A stretch of 64,000 nucleotides of DNA, taken from positions 62,001-126,000 of the forward strand of contig CAJQUW010012504.1 in NCBI GenBank assembly GCA_907163375.1, given 5' to 3'. Shown in pieces: positions 46,617 through 58,158 of this stretch. Both the position numbers and the translations under genes were made by a program. Each line of letters starts with the position of its first letter. Position 1 is the stretch's first letter. The notes below the pieces were generated by a model that did no database searches, was not told the DNA's origin, and saw only the letters and a list, made by a program, of their open reading frames with translations. Origin of the DNA: Prostheceraeus crozeri (taxonomy: Eukaryota > Platyhelminthes > Polycladida > Euryleptidae).

Positions 46617-47048
46617 CACTAGGTGTCATCCACGCCCAATTACGCGTAATTACACATGACCCTAAACATCCGTGGCTATGCGTGACATTGCTGCAACATC
46701 TGTCGGCAGTTCTATTATAAAGACTTTGCGTCTCATGTGTCTGCACGTATCAGAGGCTAAACAATGTGATAGGACCTCAATTTCATGCTCAGGGAAGACA
46801 GAACATGCTTAGCGGTTCATCCGTAGTTCAAGCGGCAACGCAGACAACCGTAGACGACGGGCAAACTATAAGCGCTCGCCCGCGCGTATTCATAAACATT
46901 TCCCATGTTTGACAGCATCAGATCAAGTGATTTCTGACTCTTAGTGCAGCGCGTATGTACGCGGGTAGAAGAATAGAATGTCATTAACCACAGATGTTTG
47001 GGGTGCTCCGTAATTACGTGTGAATTATGCGTGGCATATCACCTAGTG
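46617..47048 (+). mobile_element. MITE with CACTAGGTG ends, copy 2
   Basis: 432 bp; ends CACTAGGTGTCATCCACGC and the complement of CACTAGGTGATATGCCACGC. Closely similar to the 39421-39854 copy but in opposite orientation. No clear target duplication read. Confidence 0.85.
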
Positions 47049-47102
47049 TTGCAACTTTTTTATTTATGTTATTTTTTCCTGATCCGCCCATTCAATACCT
47101 CT

Positions 47103-47705
47103 GTAATTGCATGAAACAATTGTATAGATCTTGAAACGCTGAATGCAAAAATAGAATTCTCAAGTGTCACAGCCAGTTGCGAAATATGGATTGTGAAATA
47201 CTTAGCAATTTTCGTACATTTTCTTTTGCAGAAAAGAAACAATTTATCAGAATGCCATGAAATTTGATGCATGATTGAGTTCAGAACATCAACTTCGATA
47301 TAAAAGCTGAAGTGAGTCACATGATTCAGTAGTTGATGTCTGAGAGCCTCTACAGAATGAGTAAAATCGCCAAAATTAAGTCAAAGCATGAAATTTACTC
47401 ATTTTGTAGAGGCTCTCAGACATCAACTACTCAATCATGTGACTTACTTTAACTTTTATATCAAAGTTGATGTTCTGAACTCAATCATGCTTTAAATTTC
47501 ATGGCATTCTGAGTTTCTTTTCTGCAAAAGAAAATGTACGAAAATTACCGAGTGTTTCACAATCCATAGATATTTCTTGAATTTTCCTATTGGATTCCAA
47601 TAGGAATCATTTCACCTTACCTATAACCGAAAGCGACTGTCTGTGACACTCAAGAATTTGATTTTTGTATTCAGCGTTTCAAGATCTACAAATCCATGCT
47701 ATTAC
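47103..47705. repeat. Large near-perfect palindrome, about 600 bp
   Basis: Arms of about 280 bp (starting GTAATTGCATG and AGATCTTGAAACGCTGAAT, reaching CATCAACTACT and GAGCCTCTACA.AATGAGTAAA) flank a centre of about 25 bp. The right arm has a short insertion near 47575-47640. No coding capacity; the minus frame at 47069-47320 is a shadow. Confidence 0.9.
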
Positions 47706-48860
47706 GGCCTTTGTGCACGAATTTAGGAGGCGAATGTCAGTAGCTCCCGTCCTAAAATCTTTAGCAAAATATCCTCTGTTGACAAGGATATTAACAATCT
47801 TTTGTGCCTTTCAAGAGAATTTCAATTGAGGTTCAATTAACTTCCGTATTCCTGTTGGCCGCTGTTCCACATCCATGCCTTGAAGTCAGACTGTCGTCCA
47901 CCTCGGTGAAGGGTTTGATGAAGAGATTGTTATTGGAGCCTCTTAGTGTCCTTCCAACTTCAAAGTGACTGTAGGACGGAAGTAAGATGGACATGTGTCA
48001 ATCTGAGATGATGATGTAACTGTTGACATCGTAGGACCCTCATAAGTGGCTAATCATGGACTTTCTCGGTCATTAGTACGTCCATCAAGGCGATTCTCAC
48101 TCCTCATCACATCATTGCCAACTGTATGAAGTTGAAACGGATACATTCTCCGCTGAGTTTCATGATTTATAGCTCTGATGAGGAAACACACTTCACTGAT
48201 TCACTTTCTCTTCTTGTGAATGGAAGGTTTGTACGAGTTTTGAGCGAAATGGAAGGAGGTGATCAATAGGGCAACCCAAATTGCTGTTATTTAAACTAAT
48301 ACATTATGCAGTTTAATTTCTTACTCATTAATGCCTTTATATGCTGTAGAGATTTGAAGTTCTCGAATTAAGACAAATAGAGTTTATTCCTTTTATTCTC
48401 CATTTCAAAGCACAGTATTAAGTGGAATCGCATTAGCGGTGGATATTAAGTAAATTTATCACTGCTTAGAGTACAAGTTATTTGATGTGAACTGGTGTTA
48501 TACTACTGGCTGGAAAGTATATTAGACTCCTGTACTCGTTCTTTCTATTTTGTGCCATGATCTGAATGACCGTTGCATTTCTTTACTTTACTGTCATCGG
48601 ATGTTTCATTTGTGTGGTTCACAGAATTGCATTTACATGCATTTAAAACCGCTGTTACTTAATTTCCATCTCGGTAGATGACAGGCAAGCAAATTCTTCT
48701 AGAGAGCATGACTTAAATCCTTAAATTAGCCTAAATCTCAGTTGAGAAGCGGGTGCAAAGTTAATAGCCTCCTAGAAGCCACAAGCGTCAATGTCTCATC
48801 ATCGTATCGTCAGTCTGAATCTTAAAATGTAATTTAAGATAATTTAAGGTAATCTTCTCA
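47706..48860. other. Intron, nothing recognised apart from a short retroelement-like patch
   Basis: 47745-47830 (minus) resembles part of 9640-9740. The rest is featureless. Confidence 0.35.
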
Positions 48861-48861
48861 G

Positions 48862-49573
48862 GCAATGGATAGAGGATGGCTATGCGATTCTCAGGGATAT
48901 AAAGTACACCAGATTATTACATTGTTGCAGAATGGTATTCAGAATCCCTTCTATATTTGATAAAATGTGTTCCCAGGGAAAAACTTGGTAGAGAGGGATT
49001 CTATCGCCGATATCTATGGTCCTAATAATCTGGCATACTTTGTAATATTTAGAAGAGGATTTCATGTGATTAACCGGTATAGGATGGACGACTAACCAAT
49101 TAATTGGCGATGGCAAGATTGATTAGTCGTCACGAGATATCGTTGCTAATCACATGCAAATCATCCTCTAACGGTTTTAGAGAATACCACTCTTATTTCT
49201 AGGCCTGGATAGTGTGCCGAGATGTGCCTGTATTTGGGGCAAAGATAGTTTTTCAAAATTATAGTTTTCAGACATTTATTTGTAGATATCTTATTAGATA
49301 TCTACGAGATCTGACTTATCCATGCTAATCTTCATCCAGTTGTCTCGGTAACGCTCTATGTTTTTAGTATTAATATCTTGCCTTCAGGGCAGGGAAATTA
49401 ACCGAGATAGAACTTTATTTGAATATTGAAATAGCATTACAAATAAGAGTATTATGCTCTAAATAACGTATAGAGGATAGCTATACGAATATCTAGGACT
49501 AGAGCCCTCGGGATTCATCAAATAATTTCCCTCCCTATATCCCAGAGAATCGCATAGCTATCCCCTATCCGTT
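48862..49573. mobile_element. Further MITEs with GGATAGAGGATAGCTATGCG ends
   Basis: 48862-48900 carries one end (GGATAGAGGATGGCTATGCG). 49463-49573 is a compact foldback unit (TATAGAGGATAGCTATACG ... CGCATAGCTATCCCCTATCC) like those at 31836 and 32193. Between and after them are shared segments (GACCATAGATATC, ACCAAGATTTTCCCTGGG). Confidence 0.65.
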
Positions 49574-50053
49574 GTAAAGGATGCCAGATTATTAGGACCA
49601 TAGATATCCGCGATGGAATCCCTCTCTACCAAGATTTTCCCTGGGGAATGAATTCTGTCAGATATAGAACGGATTCTGAAATACGATTCTACAACAATGT
49701 GATAATGTGGTGTACTTATTTTCAAGATAAAGGGAAGGGAATAACACTGAAGCTAAAAGTCGACTTTCAAAATGTGCAACTGCTTTCCTCCCGAGAATTC
49801 TAGGCTACATTCCACATCCCGCCGGTGTTAGAAGAGCAACACCGGGGTAGAACAGAGAAGATTAAGGTATGTGGATAAAATGATGACATCGTCAATTCGG
49901 TATAATGTCATCATAACATGGAGTGCTTCAGATGATGAATAATTCGGAGCTGATGTAAAATAGACAAGCTAGATATCTACAGACGTTTGAAAAGGGAATG
50001 ATGTAGCTGTTGTTGTCTGATAACTTCATCAACTATGTTTTCTTCTTTTTCAG

Positions 50054-50157
50054 CTGAAATTCAAGATCGCCAAGCACAAATCAAAGCCCTCTTCCAAAAG
50101 CTGTCAGAAGCCGAGCATGTTCAAGAAGAGCGGACGATACAAATCACTCAGTATCAG
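50054..50157 (+). CDS. CCDC62: CCDC62 exon F (coiled coil)
   Basis: Acceptor TTCTTCTTTTTCAG, donor CAG|GTCAGT; 104 nt, entering in phase 1 (completing Ala) and leaving in phase 0. The protein continues the coiled coil: AEIQDRQAQIKALFQKLSEA, EHVQEERTIQITQYQ. This corresponds to the part of human CCDC62 after LEGEL (HKRTEIIRSLTKKVKALES). Phase agreement with exons E and G is exact. Confidence 0.8.
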
Positions 50158-50318
50158 GTCAGTGAAGATGATTTGTGGGTCCTCCCCGGGCCACAATGTC
50201 GGTCCACATCTTCGGATGTTTCTTTTAACATTTATGAGTGACTATTCAGTATATACTCTTAACAGAAAGCTTTCGAATCATTTGAAGAACAGCATATTTA
50301 TGTGCTTTTATTCATCGC

Positions 50319-50654
50319 CACATTTACCAATTTTTCCAAATTCATCAAATTTCGTCAAACCTAAGCTTACTCACATTGGAGTTAGAATAGACTTGATCTG
50401 TCATTGAGTGACACTACAACACCACTGAGAAGTCTTACTTGAACCCTGAGATGAAGGATTGGTGCCTTGGATGCTCAGTCAGAATACAAGGTACAGCTGT
50501 GATAATGAACTTCATGCGACTGTTCTCTATAGTGAACGGCAAAGCAAGCGCTGTAAAGTTTCTGAAATATTACACACTCAACGCTTTCGCGACGGTAGTG
50601 AGACTGCACTTAGGAGCAAGAGAAGATCGTTGACGATGCAACGGATGTCAACAG
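50319..50654 (+). mobile_element. Dispersed element with a single 141-bp unit
   Basis: Contains, in order, CACATTTACCAATTTTTCCA, one 141-bp unit (GATCTGTCATTGAGTGACAC...), and the right flank TTACACACTCAACGCTTT ... AGATCGTTGACGATGCAAC. Both flanks also border the 18-unit array at 58159-60920, so this is the same element before (or after loss of) amplification. Confidence 0.85.
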
Positions 50655-50895
50655 TATTTATGTAAGTGAGGTGAACAGTGGTCACCGTGTTGCAACAGCA
50701 ATACGACCATGAAAAACATTCTCCGTCACTGTCAGTTGGTGACAATGTTGGAAATAAGAGATGGGTGCTCAGGTACTTAGAGAGTTTATTAAGATATCCG
50801 CAGATTCGAGCAATTCAAACACTGATTGCCTACAAGGACCGACATTCTGCTGTCTTCTATGGCAATCAAAATGTGTAATGATCTTTTAGATTTCG

Positions 50896-51015
50896 GTGTC
50901 TCCGTGGCACAGTGGCTAAGTGCTTGGCCTAGCGATCTCTTGGTACAGAGGTCGAACCCCGAGAGTGTCATTGGAAGTCGGCAGGAAGTGTGTCCAAGCC
51001 CCCCCCCCAGTAAGG
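50896..51015 (+). mobile_element. tRNA-derived SINE in the intron before exon G
   Basis: CGTGGCACAGTGGCTAAGTG (A-box), GAGGTCGAACCCC (B-box) and the body GTGTCATTGGAAGTCGGCAG shared with 18681. A run of nine C follows. Confidence 0.8.
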
Positions 51016-51144
51016 GGAAGCAGTGACGTCAAACCATCACATTATTTTTATAGTTTCAATCATCGTAGAGTTTCAGTAATATTCCAGTTCTCTCCACTCG
51101 CATTTTGCCCGTTCCTCCTTAGATGTCATATCTTCGAATTTCAG

Positions 51145-51303
51145 GAACGCATCAATAAGATGATGGCAGAAAACGCCTCCACTAAAGGTGTCGTTGAAGA
51201 AGTGGAGGAGGCGAATGAAATGATGGAAGACCGTCTGAAAGACCTCTCCTCCACTATCGGCTTGCTGGAGGCGCGGGAACAGGAGATCCTTGGAGAACTC
51301 AAG
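51145..51303 (+). CDS. CCDC62: CCDC62 exon G (coiled coil)
   Basis: Acceptor CTTCGAATTTCAG, donor AAG|GTAAGA; 159 nt, 53 codons, phase 0 at both ends. The protein reads ERINKMMAENASTKGVVEEV, EEANEMMEDRLKDLSSTIGL and LEAREQEILGELK. It aligns with the human stretch LSEDLEARNETLSNTLVELS AQVGQLQAREQALTTMIKLK: the L..L.AREQ..L motif and spacing agree. The continuation (a KDKDI-like segment in human) was not identified in the remaining 12.7 kb. Confidence 0.82.
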
Positions 51304-51820
51304 GTAAGAGGGCATGCACAGATGTGCTGAGATTGAAGGCCTGTCTTCGAACGTCATATACAACAATTATAATCCTTTATCAAACAGATTGCCACTGGCG
51401 TCTTTGAGATCAATATTTCGTGCTTCTTCTTCAAATGATGACAACATTGTGAAATGTTGATGCAACTTACAAGAATGATCGCTCTTCTTAAAATTGCAGA
51501 TACATTTCACTACAGTAATTTTTACAAAAAGGAACACGAAATATTGGACTTGAGACACCAGTGGCAATTTGTTCGATAATGGACAACGCTCAACGCTCAA
51601 GAGTGACCAATCCTAACCAAAATTTAATTACTTACTTACTTACTTAGCGTGTCCACATCACACGCAGCCTTGCCGATGCTGTGCGCATTGCATTGCCACA
51701 TCCGTGCACTGGTGTAGGTTGTGTTGAGTGCGTGATGCTAGAAGCAACCGACATTGCAGTAGATGCTCCATCGTCTGTCGTTTTCTGCACTGCATTTGCC
51801 AGCTTCGCTTGTGTTCCATT

Positions 51821-52284
51821 CACAGAAATAGAATGTTTAAGCGCATCACTTTGCTAGAAGTGCAAACTCATTCAAAACGATGGCACATGCAGGAACATAA
51901 TAAGTGGTCAAAAAGAAATTTTCAATACCTAGATAGGAAAAATAGTCGTTTATCACTCGCGGATTGCTGTGAATTCCTTCAAAATGCTCCGATCGCCACG
52001 ATTCCTTCAGATTCGAAGAATTCAGATCATTGCGCAAAAGTTTTCTCGATAATGTTGGGTCCTCGGATCATTATTGAAAAACAATGCAGGGCATACGAAA
52101 AAAAACGTTCACAAACTTCTCTGTAGAACTTGACATCATCTGTGTCTCTTTGTTGTCATTCAAACTTTGCACAATTTGACGTGTTTAATGTTGAACTGGC
52201 TGTTCGATTGCCATGGTATTATGTCAGCAGGTTGTGCCATCTCATTGGCATTACATGTTCTAATGTTTCCTGTCTAGTTCTGTG
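51821..52284 (+). mobile_element. hAT-type MITE family A, copy 3
   Basis: Ends CACAGAAATAGAATGTTTAA and CCTGTCTAGTTCTGTG; slightly shortened inside. No clear target duplication. Confidence 0.75.
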
Positions 52285-52957
52285 GCCTGTCCATTTTTCC
52301 TCGTTATTCCAGGAAGGGCTACTCCACTTCGCAAGCGGTTAAGCGTTTTCTATACGCAGTGAGGGAGTTCCTTGCCGACCAAAGTGTAACTATAATCCAC
52401 TCGCTCTTTATCTCTCTTAATAGGCTTGCATTGCACGAAGAACTAGGGTGATTAATATTGGGTTACATTCTTCACCAAGAACTGGGAACAGAACTGCAAT
52501 TTCATGCAGACCCGCAAACTCAATTAATGTTGTGTGTTCACAAATGGAAAAGCTATGATTCCAGACATAGGAAGCATTTACTGATTACAAATTCCATAAG
52601 ATGACGACGTGGCGCCAAAATTTCTCTTATTGTATCGCCTGCCATCTTTCGCTTTCTACACCATGAATTTTCGATATGAAGTAAATATTAGTCATCGTTA
52701 AATGACTTGAATCTTTAACGTTCAAATGGTGAAATCATCGTTCTAATGGTTCAAATTCACTGCGTGAAAATGCAAGAACATCGGGTGATACACAATCTTC
52801 AGAACGACGCTCTACATGCGCCGCATGAACCTTGAGATCTTTTGGTCATGTGGTCACTCCTGGAATATCCCTCTATTCCGAGAGGAATGACATGTAGACT
52901 GAAATTTGCACGGCATCCTAACCGGAAAATTTTTGATGTTACAAGTTCATATGATGA
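52285..52957. other. Spacer, nothing recognised
   Basis: No coding or repeat signal supported. Confidence 0.35.
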
Positions 52958-53248
52958 ATGTTATTTAAGAATAATAATTTTTGTTACATGAAAAATTTTG
53001 TTTATCAGTTGATATGTAATTTGTGTGAAAGTTTTTATATCGGTGAGACTTTTTGTTCTTTTCACCTTGCAACTGATTCGAGTTTATTTCATAAACATTT
53101 TGTTAAAACTCATGGTATGTTACCTGACCTTTCATTTGTGACCACTTTTATTTTAAAACGAGGATTTGCTAATACGATTGAGCGGAAGATATCTGAGAAG
53201 GATTTCATTTCTAAGTATCGCCCAGATATCAATGTTTATTCAGTATGA
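52958..53248 (+). pseudogene. Penelope-like element fragment, GIY-YIG endonuclease region
   Basis: The frame reads MKNFVYQLICNLCESFYIGE, then SSLFHKHFVKTHG and ISEKDFISKYRPDIN. The YQLIC..C..FYIGET start and late H...H and E..FI spacing match the GIY-YIG domain of Penelope-like elements. It is shorter than a full domain (the R..EH helix is reduced), and no reverse transcriptase precedes it. Old fragment, different subtype from that at 41.8 kb. Confidence 0.65.
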
Positions 53249-53878
53249 GAAATTAGGACCTCTGAGTTATTTGTGTTTGAATTTTGTACTATGTTAATTC
53301 AGTTGTTTGTAAGATAATTTGCCCACTGTCAGTGTGATTTCATACCCTTGAGACATAACCTTCAAAGTTATTTAAATTACCACAAGTCATCTATGAAACA
53401 TTTATTTCATTCATCCCTGTATCTTATCTTCTTTTCCTGGATACATTCTAATTAGCTAAAGAACTGGCGATTTCTATGAAACTTTCTATTTCTACAGTAC
53501 ATTGGACGTTAAATGCACTGCACACATTATTGTTGTTAAATAACTTATGATAAACCACAGATATTTTGCTTTACACGTGGAAAGTCCTCGTCATAGATTC
53601 ATTCTACTCGTCCTCTACGAGGACTCATACATTAAATCTATCACTCCGACTTTCTAAATGTGCAATGCAAAAATGTGATCATGGCGAATCGCCCATTTTG
53701 TGCCCAAATCAATTGCACATGTTCAATGCTACTTGAAATGCAAAGTTCGCCAAATTTTTTGAAAAACGGAATATGGCCTTCATGAGAAACTTTAATGCGA
53801 AATGGAGAAACGGCGAAGCTCGTGTTCGGCTAGGTGACTGACAGTTGTTCAGGTAGTAGAAATAGCTTCCGATTTTGG
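53249..53878. other. Spacer, nothing recognised
   Basis: AT-rich, no support for any feature. Confidence 0.35.
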
Positions 53879-54399
53879 CACAGAATTAGACAGGTCGTCT
53901 CTTCTTCTGTTTGACTAGAAAGGAAACATTGGAACACATAACGTTAATGAAATGGCACAGTCTGCTGACATAATACCATAGCAATCGAACAATGAGCAGC
54001 CAGTTCAACATTAAACACGCCAAATTGTGCAAAGTTTCAGTGACTGTTTTCAACCGGATCACACAGCAAAGAGACACAGACGATGTCAAGTTCTACAGAG
54101 AAGTTTGTGACCTTTTTTTGTGCGCCTGCTAACTTTTTCAATGATGATCGGAGGTCCCAACATTATCGAGAAAACTTTCTCGGAGTGATCTGAATTCTTC
54201 GAATCTGAAGGAGTCGTGGTGATCGGAGCATTTTGAAAGAACTCACAGCAATCCGCAAGCGGCGCACGACTATTTTTCATATCTCTGCAAGGTATTAAAA
54301 ATTTCCTTTTGCCCACTTATTATGTTCCTGCAAGTGCCATTGTTTTGAATCAGTTTGCACTTCTAGCAAAGTGACACGCTTAAACAATCTAATTCTGTG
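53879..54399 (-). mobile_element. hAT-type MITE family A, copy 4
   Basis: 521 bp, near full length, opposite orientation to copies 1-3. Ends CACAGAATTAGACAGGT and TTAAACAATCTAATTCTGTG. Target duplication not readable. Confidence 0.85.
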
Positions 54400-55904
54400 T
54401 ATGGAAGACTGTAAGAATTCGGAGGTTGTTAGCCTACAATCATATAGCATTACAGATGGAAAAGACAATCAAATTACCAATCTTCATACAGAACTTCGAA
54501 CGAGAGGTTCTAAACTTCGTATTTTTTCTTGTCCCCACATTTGCAGGATATGAAATTTCATCTCCGGATCTCGCGATGGGAATGAATTCTCTAGCAATCA
54601 GACGACTAATAACAGAAAATTCCCGTTTCATTCATTTTCTCAGCCGGTATCAAGTCACTCCAATATCTGCAAGCACTTTGAAGGAGGTGCAATTAAAGGT
54701 TGCCGTCGTCCAATATCGCTCAACAAGTGTTTGGTGAACCAGAACTGAGTTAGTTGTAATTGTAATAAAATCTGCAGATAAAACAAGACAATGATAGCTT
54801 ACAAGCACTTGTACAAACCTTGGATGATGCCACGCTGATGTTCCGTCATTGTCTCCGACTTGTTACTGCATCTCTTACTGCGTTTGGTTAATGGACACAA
54901 AAGTTGAAGATTTTATCAACTGTAGCACAGCAGTTTCAATACATGATGATTATGATGGTGTAAAGTTCATCTGCTCGTTAAATGGGAATGAAATGTGACA
55001 GAGTTTTTATGTCATTGCTTAGATGAATACATAGAAGTGGATAATAATACACTAGAATGGAAGTTTGACATCTTACCTATGTACAATGATGGCACATGGA
55101 AAAATCTATGGTTTGTATATCAGATTCGATCTAAAACATCGTATCATAGTCAAACTATTTGCCAAATTGGTTGTGGAAGTTGTTGACAGCAAATTACAGG
55201 ATTTCATGAGGAGAATTTTAAATGAGATGGCAGCATTGTTTCATGTGAAATAGCCTACTTTTCCATGGATTAATATACTGTGTCTATTTGTAGCAGTCAT
55301 TGACAACTATTGTGCAAATTTTCAACACTGGAATGCGAATTAAAAATTGGTTCAGAGTCAAAATCGAATGTGGTCGATGTGCTGCTTGTAAGAATATCTC
55401 AAAAATTCAAAGACAAAAATTCTAATTATTGGATAATTTCTCCTTCTAACGGCCAAGAAACCTAGCGCTTTCTGGAATAAACACACTGAAAGTTTCTTTA
55501 CCGACAATCATTTCTCAGATAAATGAAATGTCGCTGGAACTTTTCAATTAATCACTAAATGACTTATGTGACATAGCGTGATGATATTTTGGAGGCTCAT
55601 ATTCGAATGCATGTAGGGATTTTGAAAATTATTCAAATATAGTGAACAGGGGAACCCTTTCAAGTAAAATGAATACTCTGTGATTTCTTGGCCTCTGATT
55701 TCAAGCTGGAGCAATGCATGCTCTGTAAATCGACATTACAAGTTGCATATGTGTCTCATTATACTCTTGATTGATTATAGGAGCGATATTTCAAAATGAT
55801 GACCAAACAGAACGTTTTAAAGGATTTCCTTCTTTGTCATCCTGTCGCCGCAGTATTTTGTAAATTCACTATTTCTTTTGTGTACATGATCTTTGCACAA
55901 GGGC
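54400..55904. other. Intergenic or intronic DNA, nothing recognised
   Basis: The frame after 54775 (IKQDNDSLQALVQTLDD) is weakly heptad-like but lacks a good acceptor. Other frames have no features. Confidence 0.35.
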
Positions 55905-56069
55905 CAACAATGCAGATCACAAATTGACTTGATAATTGAAAATGCCAACCAGAAAACAAGAAAGCCAGTTCGCAAAATTTGCTTTTTGCCCCAACTAAGT
56001 TCCCCCGGCGTGTGCCATAATTTTCATGCAATTTCCATTCTAGGACTTTCTATGGTATTGTTAATTTCT
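55905..56069 (-). mobile_element. hAT-type MITE family B, diverged copy
   Basis: Shares CCCCAACTAAGTTCCCCCGG, ATGCAATTTCCATTCTAG and the end TTAATTTCTATG with the nested copy at 20760-21010. Confidence 0.65.
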
Positions 56070-56940
56070 ATGGATGAATAGATGTCATCGATATCTGTGA
56101 TGTAGGGAATCTGTCCTTCTAAAGTGCATCAGAGATAGTCCATGTATGAGTAGGCAGTTTGAGTCGATGTTGTTGTATCAAAAACCATTCACAAATTTTC
56201 GCGGTCGACCGCGCCTTGTTGAAGTTGCAGAGAACGCATTCTCTGTAGCCTAGCCCTCGCCGACAATGGCGAATTTTCTAAATATCTTTTAAACCAAACA
56301 AGCTATGGCCACCAGATTTCTAGTAGCTAATTTTCTACGTATTGTGCAACTTTTCACTAATGGAAAATAAATTTGGCGATGTCTCAACTCGAGTTCATTT
56401 ACTAAAATCGATGCTATTTTTATATGTATTTTATACTCGTATGTATACTTACTCTATGTTGCGAATCGAAGAAAGAGAAGAGGATAAATGATGATAAGAT
56501 GGAAGAGAAGAAAGGAGCAAGAAGTATCTCATATGTATTTCACGGTTATTGATGAGCAGCTGTTACTGTCAAGCTAAAAGATTTCATGATGAAAAAATAA
56601 TCTTCTGAGGATGCTAAATTGATATATTACGATAACCAATATTTTGCCTTGCGGCTTTGTCAAGGCTACAATAAATAAAGCAGAGAGTGGTAAAAGGTGG
56701 ACCTATTTAATCAAACTTTGAGTACAGCTAGAAGAGAAACATTAACTTGGATGAACTCGTTAGATGAGAGTGTCTATATTTAGACCTTGACATCCGTTCA
56801 TTAGCGAGCCTGCATGTTGCCGAATGTACATAGCTTCTAACGTGAGTCTCTTTTGAGTAGTATTCAATCCACGATGCAGTATCGTCCATGAAATAGGCTG
56901 CGAACAATTGGGATAATAATGCTGTTTTTCAACATCTACA
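56070..56940. other. Spacer, nothing recognised
   Basis: 56270-56345 (TCTTTTAAACCAAACAAGC, GTGGCCACCAGATTTCTAG-type) recurs at 57520-57600, so it belongs to some dispersed repeat. Confidence 0.4.
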
Positions 56941-56943
56941 GCA

Positions 56944-57500
56944 TTGAGCTGGTCTAAAAAAGTGAGGGCTTCGGTTCGAGACCGAAAGACTGCTAAAATA
57001 TCGTCGACGTACCTAATATGTCACGTCGGTGAAACCCGTCGCCATATTTTCACTAGGATAAACGAACACGTGAAAGGTCGACCAGCATCCGAAATATCTC
57101 TTCATGTTCGCATCCCAAATAAAGATAATTTTAAAATTCTCATTCGCACTCCATACACGAAAATTGCTGAATCATTGTACATAAAGTCATTCCTTCATTC
57201 ACAGTACCTAATGAATAACCGCAGCCAATCACAGCCGCTTTTCCTATATTGATTTTTCTTGTCTCATTCGCACTCCATACACGAAAATTGCTGAATCATT
57301 GTACATAAAGTCATTCCTTCATTCACAGTGCCTAATGAATAACCGCAGCCAATCACAGCCGCTTTTCCTATATTGATTTTTCTTGTTTCATTCGCACTGT
57401 ATATATTGCATCCTTGTTTATTGACCGTTGTCACTGATGATGGTAGCTTGCCTACTGAAACATGTTTGCTGCTAATAAACCTATCAAAAGCTTACGGCTT
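56944..57500 (+). pseudogene. Penelope-like element 3' end with GIY-YIG region and hammerhead-like tail
   Basis: The frame reads YLICHVGETRRHIFTRINEH, then ISLHVRIPNKDNFKIL, AESLYIKSFLHSQYLMNN and QPLFLY to a stop at 57252. The order (V)G.T.R...R..EH ... H ... F.IL ... ES..IK ... NN is that of the GIY-YIG nuclease at the C-terminus of Penelope-like elements. Downstream, a 124-bp segment is duplicated in tandem. At 57434-57460 CTGATGA, a 5-bp stem (GGTAG/CTACT) and GAAAC follow one another as in the hammerhead ribozyme core reported in these elements. The reverse transcriptase part is absent; the copy is 5'-truncated and broken. Confidence 0.75.
57141..57388 (+). repeat. 124-bp tandem duplication
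   Basis: 57141-57264 and 57265-57388 are almost identical (CATTCGCACTCCATACACG ... TTTTCCTATATTG), followed by the start of a third copy. It duplicates the end of the coding region of the fragment above, so it arose within this copy or its parent. Confidence 0.9.
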
Positions 57501-58158
57501 CTCACTGTCAATATCTTGAATATCTTTTAAACCAAGCAGGCTGTGGCCACCAGATTTCTAGCAGCTTACTTTTTACGTATTATGCAACTTATGACAGAAG
57601 CATAATAAATTTGGCACAATACTTTTGGCGTGAGAGCTATTTTAAAATTTGAATGTTTGGAATATTTCGGTATAGATTCACTTTTAATGTATAATGCGGC
57701 ATCAATTCTTGATGAAATAAGTTGAGATTACATAAAGGATTCTTCCTTTATAGAGAATTATCCAATATAGAGATATTCATAAATGGAAAATCTTTGAATT
57801 TGACATTATCTGCTCATTAAGTATGCATGTTTGATATTTAAAATTCAGATATTATTTTTGTGCAGCAATTATTGCAATTATTCAGAATCATGTTGCTTTT
57901 AGCTTCAGTGTTTCGATAGAAGTCACCGAATTGTCTTGTTTCTTCATCTGCGGAAACTACATACTAGAATGTGCGATTTTTGTGATATTTGAGCTGAACT
58001 AAAAGTTTGAATTATTTGACCTTTGACCTCATCTGATACAATGAGTCTCAGAGCAATTAATAATCATCGTTAATTTTCGATTGGTGGTTCATTAGTTTTT
58101 GTTGTCATTTTCCATTTCAAACAGCTATATAATGGAAGGTACTTCTGTTCTTTCCCCC
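57500..58158. other. Spacer, nothing recognised
   Basis: AT-rich; shares a short patch with 56270-56345. Confidence 0.35.

Noticed and set aside
54775-54890. Possible CCDC62 exon (IKQDNDSLQALVQTLDDATL)
   Set aside because: Weakly heptad-like, but the acceptor lacks a pyrimidine tract, no donor is seen before the stop, and it does not match the expected next segment.
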